Shown here: positions 8,071 through 15,569 of the stretch, piece by piece | Layout of the letters: each line of letters opens with the position of its first letter | Position numbering within the stretch: the stretch's first letter is position 1 | NCBI GenBank assembly: GCA_032251335.1 | Contig: JAVVDW010000005.1 | Span: 88,458 to 152,457, forward strand | Length of the DNA: 64,000 nucleotides | Direction of reading: 5' to 3' | Source: UM-FILTER-40-17 sp032251335 | Lineage (GTDB): Bacteria > Bacteroidota > Bacteroidia > Flavobacteriales > Flavobacteriaceae | Translations under genes and position numbers: made by a program | The notes under the pieces: generated by a model | The model's database searches: none | Told to the model about the DNA's origin: nothing | The model's input: the letters and a program-made list of their open reading frames with translations, nothing else

Positions 8071-9470
8071 CAGCTTTTATCATCCAATCATCAGTTTGTC
8101 TGCTATTATTCTGGCTGGCTTACGAATTTTGGTTTCGCAAAGAGACCTTTTACCAGTGGAACCGCATCTATTTGCTGGTGACACCACTGTTGTCAATGAC
8201 ACTTCCCTTCCTGTCTTTTGACTTTTTACAAGCGTTTGCGCCTCAAACTTTTGTGATTTCCTTACCGGAAGTGGTTGTGGGTCCTGCAAATCAAACCGAT
8301 GTTGTATTGCCCACACAGGCAGTCACCATCCCATGGCAAGAAATTTGGTACGCAGGCATGCTTTTCTTTTCCATTCGCTTGTTGTTCAAATTTTATACAC
8401 TCAGACAAATTGTTAAAAAGGGAATTCGGACGCAATCGGGCGCATACACTTTGGTGGAGTTAGACAACCAATACCACGCCTTTTCTTTTTGGTCGTTTAT
8501 CGTTTTGGGTAGAGAAATACAGGGTACCGACAAAGCCTACATTCTGCAACACGAGTTGATACACTTAAGACAGAAACACAGCTTAGACCTTATTTTCTTC
8601 GAACTGCTTCGTGTCGTTTTTTGGTTCAATCCGCTGCTGTGGATCTATCAAAAAAGGCTCATCGAACTTCACGAATTCTATGTAGATCGCATCATGCACA
8701 ACCAAAACCAGCCGTTGCATTACGCCTTTTTACTCAATCAAATATTTGAAGTCCAAAACTTTTCCTTTACCAACGCCTTCTTCAATAAATCATTAATCCA
8801 AAAAAGATTACTTATGTTACGCAAAAATCCATCGAGCAAGGCCAAACGCATCAAGTTTGTGTTGCTCCTCCCGCTTGTTTTCGGCATGCTTTTTTATGTG
8901 TCTTGCCAAAAAGAAGCCAAAAAATTGACTGTCAGCGAACAGCTGGACGAGCTGCTTTTGGAAATTGAAAAAAGAGACTCCGGTTTGACCAGAGAGGAAT
9001 CCAAAAAACTCATGGATGTCGTTATCAAAGGGATAAAAGTAGACCCGAGCGGAAAATCAAATACCAATCGAAGTACAACAATGATAGAGGTTCTGGAAAA
9101 CATTGACACCACTGTGGTGAGCGTACCTTTTGCCGTGATTGACAAGGCACCCGTCTTTCCGGGTTGTGAAAACAGCAGCCTCGAAGAAGGTAAAAATTGT
9201 TTTCAGCAAAAAATGGAAGCATACATCCTCGAAAATTTCCAATATCCCAAAGAAGCTCAAGAGAACGGTATTCAAGGTAGGGTTTATGTACAGTTTACCA
9301 TCAACGAAAAGGGCCTTGTAGAGGAATATCGCTTGCGTGGCCCCGATCCTCTTTTGGAAGAAGAAGCCGCGCGCATCGTCAAACTACTCCCTAAGTTCAA
9401 ACCCGGAGAACAAAAAGGAAAACCGGTAAAAGTGCCGTTTGCTATTCCTATTAATTTTAAATTGGAGTAA
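8067..9470 (+). CDS. M56 (BlaR1-type) membrane metallopeptidase with C-terminal TonB domain
   Basis: This 467-residue membrane protein has N-terminal transmembrane helices and an M56 zinc peptidase motif HELIH at residues 162-166, with EFYVD near 203-207 as the probable third-ligand region. A further membrane segment lies near 268-285. The periplasmic C-terminus (about 385-467) is a TonB C-terminal fold: YPKEAQENGIQGRVYVQFTI, GLVEEYRLRG, and the terminal PFAIPINFKLE. BlaR1 relatives sense a periplasmic signal and cleave the BlaI-type repressor. The TonB domain in place of a penicillin-binding sensor is common in Bacteroidota, and its ligand is unknown. It is translationally coupled to blaI. 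Confidence 0.92.
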   Translation: MTAFIIQSSVCLLLFWLAYEFWFRKETFYQWNRIYLLVTPLLSMTLPFLSFDFLQAFAPQTFVISLPEVVVGPANQTDVVLPTQAVTIPWQEIWYAGMLFFSIRLLFKFYTLRQIVKKGIRTQSGAYTLVELDNQYHAFSFWSFIVLGREIQGTDKAYILQHELIHLRQKHSLDLIFFELLRVVFWFNPLLWIYQKRLIELHEFYVDRIMHNQNQPLHYAFLLNQIFEVQNFSFTNAFFNKSLIQKRLLMLRKNPSSKAKRIKFVLLLPLVFGMLFYVSCQKEAKKLTVSEQLDELLLEIEKRDSGLTREESKKLMDVVIKGIKVDPSGKSNTNRSTTMIEVLENIDTTVVSVPFAVIDKAPVFPGCENSSLEEGKNCFQQKMEAYILENFQYPKEAQENGIQGRVYVQFTINEKGLVEEYRLRGPDPLLEEEAARIVKLLPKFKPGEQKGKPVKVPFAIPINFKLE

Positions 9471-9535
9471 ACTTTTTTTGAATTGGCCGGCAACTTCCTC
9501 TCTGTGGAGCAGGGGTTGCCTTTATTTTGTAGAAC

Positions 9536-10681
9536 ATGAGTATATTCACTAAATATCTTTGTTTGTTCGCTGCTTTTATCGGTTACCAAATGGCGGCGCA
9601 GCCAACCTTGAATCGGGCAGACAGTCTTTATGAGAACGGACAGTTTTCGGAAGCTGCAAAATTATATGCCAACATTTCTAACGAACGCGGACAACTGCAA
9701 CTGGCACGGTCATACCAAGCCATAGGTTTATCAAAAAACGCAAGGGAAACCTACGAAAAACTCTGGCTATATCATCCCGATTTCCTCTTGGCAGGCTTTG
9801 AATTGGGCAAATGGTATGCGACTTCCGGGAAACCGGATTTGGCCAAAAACATATTTAAAACCCTGATTAGCAAAGACAGTCTCAATCCGGAATACTACTA
9901 CAGACTAGGTCTGTTGGAGAAAACCACCAACTCGTACAAAAGCGCACTTGAAAACTTTTTAACAGCGATCCGAATCGATAGTTTACACTTAAAGTCGGTG
10001 TATCAAACCGGGGTGGTTTACACCATGCTTAAGGCTTACAATGCCGCAGCCGAACAGGTTGACAAAGGTCTCGCTGTCGATTCAACCAATTTGGAACTGA
10101 TTAGCATACGGGCACAAATTTATTTCAACAACCGAGATTATACCGATGCGATTGAATTTTACCAAAAACTTTTGGCAAACGGCCAATCCGATTTTTTTAT
10201 TTACAGAGATTTGGCGGAATCTTACGAGAGAGTGGGCAACCTCGAATGGGCACTTTGCTACTACGAGAAAGCTTTTGCGCTCACAGATGATGATCCGGAA
10301 ATTTTATTTACGATGAGCAAAATCTATCTAAATATGGAGGAACCTGATTTTGCCATGAAACTGGTCGATCAAGCAATCGAAGAACGGCAGTACAATTTTG
10401 TGAGAGAATACATGCACAAGGGTGAAATTTTTAAACAACAAAAAGATTATAAAAGTGCCTTAGAAGCCTATTTAGAAGCACATAAAGAATTTCCCGAAGA
10501 TCCTACGGTGTATTTTCAGGTTTGCATACTGGCAAACTTTTACTACAAAGATCCGCAAACCAAACTCAACTACTTTAATGCTTTTATGAACAAATACAGC
10601 GATCAAAAAAACGGTTTTGAAGACTTTGTTCAAAGTCGAATTTCTGCACTGAATGCAGAAATACACCTGGCTAAAGAGTAG
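9536..10681 (+). CDS. Secreted tetratricopeptide-repeat protein
   Basis: This 381-residue protein has an N-terminal signal peptide ending near QMAAQ (about residue 22), followed by TPR units through most of its length (for example YYRLGLLEKTTNSYKSALENF, YRDLAESYERVGNLEWALCYYEKAF, YMHKGEIFKQQKDYKSALEAY). TPR arrays bind partner proteins; no catalytic domain is visible. It lies 65 nt after the blaI-M56 pair on the same strand and may share its transcript, suggesting an accessory role in that sensor system. The specific partner cannot be inferred. Confidence 0.85.
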   Translation: MSIFTKYLCLFAAFIGYQMAAQPTLNRADSLYENGQFSEAAKLYANISNERGQLQLARSYQAIGLSKNARETYEKLWLYHPDFLLAGFELGKWYATSGKPDLAKNIFKTLISKDSLNPEYYYRLGLLEKTTNSYKSALENFLTAIRIDSLHLKSVYQTGVVYTMLKAYNAAAEQVDKGLAVDSTNLELISIRAQIYFNNRDYTDAIEFYQKLLANGQSDFFIYRDLAESYERVGNLEWALCYYEKAFALTDDDPEILFTMSKIYLNMEEPDFAMKLVDQAIEERQYNFVREYMHKGEIFKQQKDYKSALEAYLEAHKEFPEDPTVYFQVCILANFYYKDPQTKLNYFNAFMNKYSDQKNGFEDFVQSRISALNAEIHLAKE

Positions 10682-10785
10682 CCTAACGGTAGATTTTTTG
10701 ATGCCACACTAAATCATTTGCATTCAGATACTTTTCTCTTTAGGCAAAATACCTATTCTCATCTCGAAAACTCGTTCACATTCCT

Positions 10786-10793
10786 TATTTTTG
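10786..10793 (+). promoter_or_regulatory. crcB promoter -7 box (TATTTTTG)
   Basis: TATTTTTG matches TAnnTTTG and lies 16 nt before the TTG start of crcB. No clear -33 box is seen. No fluoride riboswitch could be recognised between 10682 and 10809. Confidence 0.5.
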
Positions 10794-10809
10794 GGAAAAT
10801 CTTTAAGGT

Positions 10810-11178
10810 TTGAAAAATATTTTACTCATATTCATTGGCGGCGGTGGCGGCAGTGTTTTTAGATATCTGTTAGGAAAATGGCTCAATACGGGTGCGCTTT
10901 TACCTTGGGGTACTTTTGTTGCCAATGTTGGAGGCTCCTTTCTTATTGGACTTATTTTGGCATATACCGGCAAACACGAATCTCAATGGCCTATTTATCT
11001 TTTGGCAGTTGGATTCTGTGGAGGATTCACTACATTTTCCGGTTTTGCCTTCGAAAATTTACAATTTATTACAGAAAAAGCCTTTTTATCCTTCTCAATC
11101 TATAGTGTACTAACCTTTGCCTCTTGCATTTTTGCTGTATTCTGTGGTATATTAACCTACAAGTATTTTATAGGTTAA
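10810..11178 (+). CDS. crcB: Fluoride ion channel CrcB/FluC
   Basis: This 122-residue, four-helix inner-membrane protein is a CrcB/FluC-family fluoride channel, which forms antiparallel dimers and lets toxic fluoride out of the cell. Family motifs are GGGGSVFRYLLG at the N-terminus, PWGTFVANVGGSFLIG (about residues 32-47) with the conserved Asn, and GFCGGFTTFSGFAFE (about 69-83) with the Phe-box residues. The start is TTG at 10810; no in-frame ATG fits the family N-terminus. It is a stand-alone gene between the TPR protein and the nitrogen locus. Confidence 0.95.
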   Translation: MKNILLIFIGGGGGSVFRYLLGKWLNTGALLPWGTFVANVGGSFLIGLILAYTGKHESQWPIYLLAVGFCGGFTTFSGFAFENLQFITEKAFLSFSIYSVLTFASCIFAVFCGILTYKYFIG

Positions 11179-11220
11179 TAAACTGTTACGTAAATCTTAT
11201 TTTTTTACATAATTTTATGA

Positions 11221-11245
11221 TATACCCTATTTTTTTATGGGTATA
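11221..11245 (+). terminator. Hairpin after crcB, weak terminator candidate
   Basis: TATACCC (11221-11227) pairs with GGGTATA (11239-11245) over a T-rich loop. There is no proper T tract after it, so it may be an mRNA 3'-end stabiliser or a binding site rather than a terminator. Confidence 0.4.
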
Positions 11246-11275
11246 AAATTTAATTTTAATAAATATTAATACATG

Positions 11276-11304
11276 ACCCCCTAAATTTTTGGGGGTTATT
11301 TTTT
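11276..11304 (+). terminator. Intrinsic terminator overlapping the glnK promoter
   Basis: A GC-rich stem ACCCCC/GGGGGTT (11276-11281 and 11291-11297) with a TAAATTTTT loop is followed by ATTTTTTT. It ends crcB transcription on the plus strand. Its 3' arm contains part of the -33 box of the glnK promoter, so termination and initiation signals physically overlap. Confidence 0.7.
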
Positions 11305-11318
11305 TATATATAATTTTG
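11288..11318 (+). promoter_or_regulatory. glnK promoter: TTTG-N19-TAATTTTG
   Basis: TTTG at 11288-11291, a 19-nt spacer and TAATTTTG at 11311-11318 give a full Bacteroidota promoter match. Transcription would begin near 11323-11325, leaving a leader of about 22 nt before the glnK ATG at 11347. Confidence 0.75.
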
Positions 11319-11346
11319 GCATGCAACAATTAATTAACGGATTATT

Positions 11347-11685
11347 ATGAAAAAAATCGAAGCAATCATTAGAAAATCCAAATTTGATGAGGTCAAAGAT
11401 GCACTTCATCAGGTTCAGGTAAACTTTTTCAGTTATTGGGACGTCACTGGAGTAGGCAATGAGAAAGAAGGTCATGTATATCGAGGGGTTACTTATAGTA
11501 CCTCGGATATTCAACGTCGGTATCTTTCTATAGTGGTGTCCGATTCCTTTCTGGAGCGAACCATCGACACGATTTTAAAAACCGCCTATACCGGCAATGT
11601 AGGAGACGGAAAAATATTTGTGTCTGACATTTCGGAAACTTATCGCATTCGAACTGCTGAGAAAGGCGAAAGCTCTCTCAAATAA
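11347..11685 (+). CDS. glnK: P-II family nitrogen regulatory protein
   Basis: This 112-residue PII protein is a small trimeric sensor of ATP/ADP and 2-oxoglutarate that typically plugs the ammonium transporter. The core is clear: KKIEAIIRKSKFDEVKDAL, the T-loop region GHVYRGVTYS, and the C-terminal TGNVGDGKIFVSD and YRIRT nucleotide-binding motifs. The T-loop tyrosine is kept (Y50, aligned with E. coli Y51). The residue aligned with Gln39, which helps bind Mg-2-oxoglutarate, is Glu39, and the loop is about one residue shorter. It lies 27 nt before amt, and that pairing is why I use glnK rather than glnB. Confidence 0.93.
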   Translation: MKKIEAIIRKSKFDEVKDALHQVQVNFFSYWDVTGVGNEKEGHVYRGVTYSTSDIQRRYLSIVVSDSFLERTIDTILKTAYTGNVGDGKIFVSDISETYRIRTAEKGESSLK

Positions 11686-11712
11686 TTTATTCTTCATTAA
11701 CTCTTTTTAACT

Positions 11713-12936
11713 ATGGAAAACTCACTATTTACAGCTAACAATATTTGGATGATGATTTGTACCGGATTGGTGTTTATCATGCATCTCGGATTTTCGTTTT
11801 TGGAAATCGGTCTTACGCGTCAGAAAAACACCATCAACATCCTTTTTAAAAATATGTTCATTATTTGTGCGGGACTTGTTCTTTACGCACTTATTGGTTT
11901 TGGATTGATGTATCCCGGTGAATTTAACGGCGTACTGGGTTTTGGCGGTCTCGGACTTAACCTTCCCGGAAATGGGCTTACTGCAGAATACGCCTCGGGT
12001 GGTTATACGTATTGGACAGATTTCTTGTTTCAGGGAATGTTTGCAGCTACAGCAGCCACTATTGTGTCCGGAGCGGTAGCAGAACGCGTAAAACTCGAAA
12101 GTTTTATACTTTTCACTATTATCTATGTAGGACTCATTTACCCTATAGCCGGTTCATGGCAATGGGGTGGCGGCTTTCTCTCCGAAATGGGCTTCTATGA
12201 TTTTGCAGGTTCCACCTTGGTACATTCCGTGGGGGGTTGGGCTGCTTTAATTGCTGTCTATTTACTAGGGCCTCGCATCGGTAAATTTTCCGAAAGTGGA
12301 AAAGTAGGTGCCATCCCAGGACACAACTTGCCATTGGCTACCGCAGGTGTGCTAATCCTATGGCTTGGTTGGTTTGGCTTTAACGGAGGTTCTGTACTAT
12401 CCGCAGATCCGGCAGCTACCTCTTTGGTATTGGTAACCACTTCCTTGGCCGCAGCAGCCGGTGGTATTTCAGGTTTCCTCTTCGCATACATCCGCTACAA
12501 AAAATATGACCTGACCATGTTCCTCAACGGAGTTTTGGGCGGCTTGGTAGGCATCACTGCCGGTGCCGATCAAATGGGCATCACAGATAGTTTGGTTATT
12601 GGTCTTTTGGCCGGTGTGATTGTGGTGTTGGGTGTTGCCTTAATAGACAAACTCAAGCTGGATGACCCTGTGGGTGCCATTGCAGTGCACCTCATCTGTG
12701 GTATTTTCGGTACGCTTGCTGTAGGCATCTTTGGCGCAAAAGCCGGTTGGGAACAGTTTGTTCACCAATTGGTGGGCGTTGGGTTAATTGGCCTGTTTTG
12801 TTGTGTTTCTGCATTCATCATTTTATTTGCGCTCAAGAAAACCTTAGGGCTACGTGTGAGCAAAGAAGAAGAGGTGGAGGGCTTAGACCTGCACGAGCAC
12901 GGCATGACAGCTTATCCTGATTTTAGACTTGACTAA
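11713..12936 (+). CDS. amt: Ammonium transporter
   Basis: This 407-residue Amt-family channel conducts ammonium across the inner membrane and is controlled by the PII protein encoded just upstream. About eleven membrane helices are expected. The pore twin histidines are visible at H171 (STLVHSVGGWAAL) and H326 (GAIAVHLICGIFGT), along with the family motif region PGHNLPLATAGVLILWLGWFGFNGGS. The N-terminus has no extra signal peptide. The C-terminal cytoplasmic tail (KEEEVEGLDLHEHGMTAYPDF) has the usual regulatory form. It is probably cotranscribed with glnK. Confidence 0.97.
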   Translation: MENSLFTANNIWMMICTGLVFIMHLGFSFLEIGLTRQKNTINILFKNMFIICAGLVLYALIGFGLMYPGEFNGVLGFGGLGLNLPGNGLTAEYASGGYTYWTDFLFQGMFAATAATIVSGAVAERVKLESFILFTIIYVGLIYPIAGSWQWGGGFLSEMGFYDFAGSTLVHSVGGWAALIAVYLLGPRIGKFSESGKVGAIPGHNLPLATAGVLILWLGWFGFNGGSVLSADPAATSLVLVTTSLAAAAGGISGFLFAYIRYKKYDLTMFLNGVLGGLVGITAGADQMGITDSLVIGLLAGVIVVLGVALIDKLKLDDPVGAIAVHLICGIFGTLAVGIFGAKAGWEQFVHQLVGVGLIGLFCCVSAFIILFALKKTLGLRVSKEEEVEGLDLHEHGMTAYPDFRLD

Positions 12937-12941
12937 AAAAA

Positions 12942-12965
12942 GGGAGCACGCGGCAACGTGCTCCC
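12942..12965 (+). terminator. Hairpin between amt and porin
   Basis: A 9-bp perfect stem GGGAGCACG/CGTGCTCCC (12942-12950 and 12957-12965) with loop CGGCAA sits 6 nt after the amt stop. There is an A tract before it and no strong T tract after it. It could attenuate transcription into the porin gene or protect the glnK-amt mRNA 3' end. Confidence 0.6.
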
Positions 12966-13046
12966 CTATTTCCAAAGTCAAAAGGTTATCAAACAAACTT
13001 GCGTTCAGAACAAAACAAGTATTTATTCATTTAACACCTTTCTATT

Positions 13047-14204
13047 ATGGAAAAACTCACTACAAATATCGGAAAAAAATTACAATATTTATTTCTGATA
13101 ATTCCCGCTGTGCTCTGTGCACAAGAAACTACTACGGTCACACTACCTTTCACTTTTTCAGGTTCTGTGGACACCTATTTCAGACAAAATATAGGCAGCT
13201 CTAACAGAGCATCCGATCCGAGTGCGCCCAATACTTCTTTTGCAAACGATCCGGGCTTTGCCCTTGGCATGTTCAATCTTATTGCCGGCTACGAAGGTGA
13301 AAAAGTAGGCTTTGTTGCAGACTTGGTTTTTGGTCCGCGCGGTGAAGACGCTGTTTTTTTGTCGGACGGTAATTCGAGTATTGTCAATCAATTGTATGTG
13401 TACTGGAACGCAACGGACAAATTGAAATTTACTTTTGGCAATTTTAATACCTTCTTGGGTTACGAAGTAATTTCGCCTACGGCCAATTTCAATTACTCTA
13501 CTTCATACATGTTTTCGTTTGGACCGTTTTCTCATACAGGACTCAAAGCAGACTACGCTGTTACAGACAAATTTTCGGTGATGGCAGCAGTGATGAATCC
13601 GACAGATTATACAGAATTTAACCCCGATGCGAGTTATACTTTTGGCGCACAATTGGGTTATACCGAAGAAAAATGGACTGCTTTCTTAAACTTTCTTGTC
13701 GGTGACCAAGACGGTCTTCTAGACCCGGATGCCGATGTTGTTGGAGACACCTCTGCGGGAACTACCTTCCAAGTAGATTTAACCGCCGGATGGGACGTTA
13801 CCGAAAAATGGTATTTAGGTCTAAACGCAACTTATAATACCACAGAAACCGGTCAGTCATTTTTAACAACCGGTATCACCGAAACGGATGGCCCCAGTAC
13901 CGATTTTTACGGGAGTGCCCTTTATCTTCAATACAAATTTTCTGAAACATTTGCTCTGGGCGCCAGAGGAGAATACTTTAAAGAATTTAATGGTGGCGTA
14001 GGTGCCATTGGCACTTACGACTCGGGTGGCGAGGCTGATGTCTATGAGGTAACACTGTCTGGTAATTACAAAATTGGCGGACTTACCATCATTCCCGAAT
14101 TCAGGATAGATACCGCCTCAGAAGATGTATTTATGAACGCAGACAGAAGCGGACTTAAACCAAATTTGGCATCATTCTTGTTGTCTGCTGTATATAGTTT
14201 TTAG
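13047..14204 (+). CDS. Outer-membrane beta-barrel porin associated with ammonium uptake
   Basis: This 385-residue protein has a signal peptide (cut near VLCAQ, about residue 26) followed by alternating aromatic/polar strands ending in SFLLSAVYSF, a typical outer-membrane barrel C-terminus. Its overall form (FTFSGSVDTYFRQNIG, then WNATDKLKFTFGNFNTFLGYE) fits the OmpL-like BBP2 porin family. It follows glnK-amt on the same strand with 110 nt between, so a role in letting nitrogen compounds cross the outer membrane is likely but inferred. A strong terminator follows. Confidence 0.8.
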   Translation: MEKLTTNIGKKLQYLFLIIPAVLCAQETTTVTLPFTFSGSVDTYFRQNIGSSNRASDPSAPNTSFANDPGFALGMFNLIAGYEGEKVGFVADLVFGPRGEDAVFLSDGNSSIVNQLYVYWNATDKLKFTFGNFNTFLGYEVISPTANFNYSTSYMFSFGPFSHTGLKADYAVTDKFSVMAAVMNPTDYTEFNPDASYTFGAQLGYTEEKWTAFLNFLVGDQDGLLDPDADVVGDTSAGTTFQVDLTAGWDVTEKWYLGLNATYNTTETGQSFLTTGITETDGPSTDFYGSALYLQYKFSETFALGARGEYFKEFNGGVGAIGTYDSGGEADVYEVTLSGNYKIGGLTIIPEFRIDTASEDVFMNADRSGLKPNLASFLLSAVYSF

Positions 14205-14236
14205 ATAAACTCATTTGAAATTGTTATGAAAAAGAG

Positions 14237-14264
14237 AACCACGTCGGAAGGCGTGGTTTTTTTA
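14237..14264 (+). terminator. Intrinsic terminator after the porin gene
   Basis: AACCACG (14237-14243) pairs with CGTGGTT (14252-14258) over an 8-nt loop and runs into TTTTTTTA. It closes the glnK-amt-porin region. Confidence 0.85.
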
Positions 14265-14350
14265 TTCAATATGATGTCAAAAAACCTTACCATTCGCTTT
14301 TTGATTTTGAATACTGCACCTTATTTTCAAAAATATACGATTGAAAAAAG

Positions 14351-14358
14351 TACTTTTG
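14351..14358 (+). promoter_or_regulatory. -7 box for DUF4286-rsmA (TACTTTTG)
   Basis: TACTTTTG matches TAnnTTTG 13 nt before the ATG at 14372. No -33 match at standard spacing was found. Confidence 0.45.
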
Positions 14359-14371
14359 TGAAAAATAAAGT

Positions 14372-14701
14372 ATGTACATCTACAATGTCACTATCCTTAT
14401 TGAACGCGACGCTGAAAAAGCTTGGTTGCGTTGGATGCAGCAAACCCACATACCCGAAATGCTGGCTACCCAAAAATTTACGGATGCCCGTATGCACAAA
14501 GTAATTTCTTCGCTTGAAACTTCAGAACATCCCAGCTATGCCGTGCAATACACTGCCAAAACCTATGAGGATATTCAAGCTTATTACACACAGCATGCCA
14601 CGCGCCTACGCGATGCCGCTTTTGCCGCTTTTGGCAATAAATTTATGGCTATTCGAACGGAATTAGAATCTGTTTTTGAGTTAAAAAACACTATAAAGTA
14701 A
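14372..14701 (+). CDS. DUF4286 family protein
   Basis: This 109-residue cytoplasmic protein begins MYIYNVTILIERDAEKAWLRWMQQTHIPEML, the recognisable start of DUF4286, a small family with a ferredoxin-like (ABM/dimeric alpha-beta barrel-like) appearance and no assigned function. It lies 5 nt before rsmA on the same strand, a neighbourhood I recall as conserved in Flavobacteriia, so a link to ribosome biogenesis is possible but unproven. An overlapping ORF starting at 14226 in another frame includes the terminator and is rejected. Confidence 0.85.
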   Translation: MYIYNVTILIERDAEKAWLRWMQQTHIPEMLATQKFTDARMHKVISSLETSEHPSYAVQYTAKTYEDIQAYYTQHATRLRDAAFAAFGNKFMAIRTELESVFELKNTIK

Positions 14702-14706
14702 ACAAA

Positions 14707-15489
14707 ATGCAGACAGTCAAAGCTAAAAAACATCTCGGGCAGCATTTTTTGAAGGACGAAAACATCGCCGAGAAAATAGCCGACACTTTGCCGAATGATG
14801 GCTTTGATACCATTTTGGAAATTGGTCCCGGCATGGGGGTGCTCACCAAATATTTACTGACAAAATCACAACCACTCCACCTTGTGGAAATAGATAACGA
14901 ATCGGTGGTTTATTTGTCTAATCACTATCCGGATTTGACAAAGCATATCCACAGAGAGGATTTTTTAAAAATGAATTTGGAAAATTTGTTTCCTGAGCAA
15001 CAACTAGCTGTCATAGGCAATTTTCCTTACAACATTTCTACCCAAATTGTTTTTAAAACACTAGAAAGTAGAAACATAATTCCCGTTTTCGCCGGGATGT
15101 TTCAAAAAGAGGTTGCAGCGCGCATCGCTTCAAAACCCGGGAGTAAGGTTTACGGTATTCTATCGGTATTGGTACAGGCTTTTTACGATGTGGAATATCT
15201 CTTCACAGTTTCCGAGCAAGTCTTTAACCCGCCGCCAAAAGTAAAATCGGGTGTTATTCGCCTCACGCGGAAGCAACACTTCCAACTCGATTGCGATGAA
15301 ATCTTGTTTTTCAAAGTAGTGAAAACGGCGTTTCAGCAAAGGCGAAAGACTTTGCGCAACTCTCTTAAAATCTTCGAGTTGGATACAAATTCAACAACAG
15401 AAAAGCTATTTTCTGAACGGCCGGAACGCTTGGGCGTGGCCGAATTTGTGGCTTTGACCCATCTTATCGAACACAGTCGAAAAATATAA
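14707..15489 (+). CDS. rsmA: 16S rRNA (adenine(1518)-N6/adenine(1519)-N6)-dimethyltransferase
   Basis: RsmA (KsgA) dimethylates two adjacent adenines in the 3' terminal helix of 16S rRNA during small-subunit assembly, using SAM. The 260-residue protein has the family N-terminus KKHLGQHFLKD, SAM-binding EIGPGMGVLT (about residues 38-47), and the catalytic NFPYNIS motif (105-111) that corresponds to the NLPYNIS consensus. The C-terminal domain contains FQQRRKTLRNSLK. Length is normal. It is probably cotranscribed with the DUF4286 gene. Confidence 0.97.
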   Translation: MQTVKAKKHLGQHFLKDENIAEKIADTLPNDGFDTILEIGPGMGVLTKYLLTKSQPLHLVEIDNESVVYLSNHYPDLTKHIHREDFLKMNLENLFPEQQLAVIGNFPYNISTQIVFKTLESRNIIPVFAGMFQKEVAARIASKPGSKVYGILSVLVQAFYDVEYLFTVSEQVFNPPPKVKSGVIRLTRKQHFQLDCDEILFFKVVKTAFQQRRKTLRNSLKIFELDTNSTTEKLFSERPERLGVAEFVALTHLIEHSRKI

Positions 15490-15569
15490 ACAACTGACTG
15501 TAAGGATATTATTCCTTTTCTGTTTCGGATTGATTTTTCTTGTCTGTGGTTCGATTTTCTTTGAGAGGC

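Noticed and set aside
10682..10809. Fluoride riboswitch upstream of crcB
   Set aside because: Looked for the conserved GG-GATGG and pseudoknot segments; not found. Only a -7 box is supported.
14226..14504. 92-codon plus-strand ORF starting at the porin terminator
   Set aside because: Its first codons are the terminator hairpin and it overlaps the DUF4286 gene in another frame.
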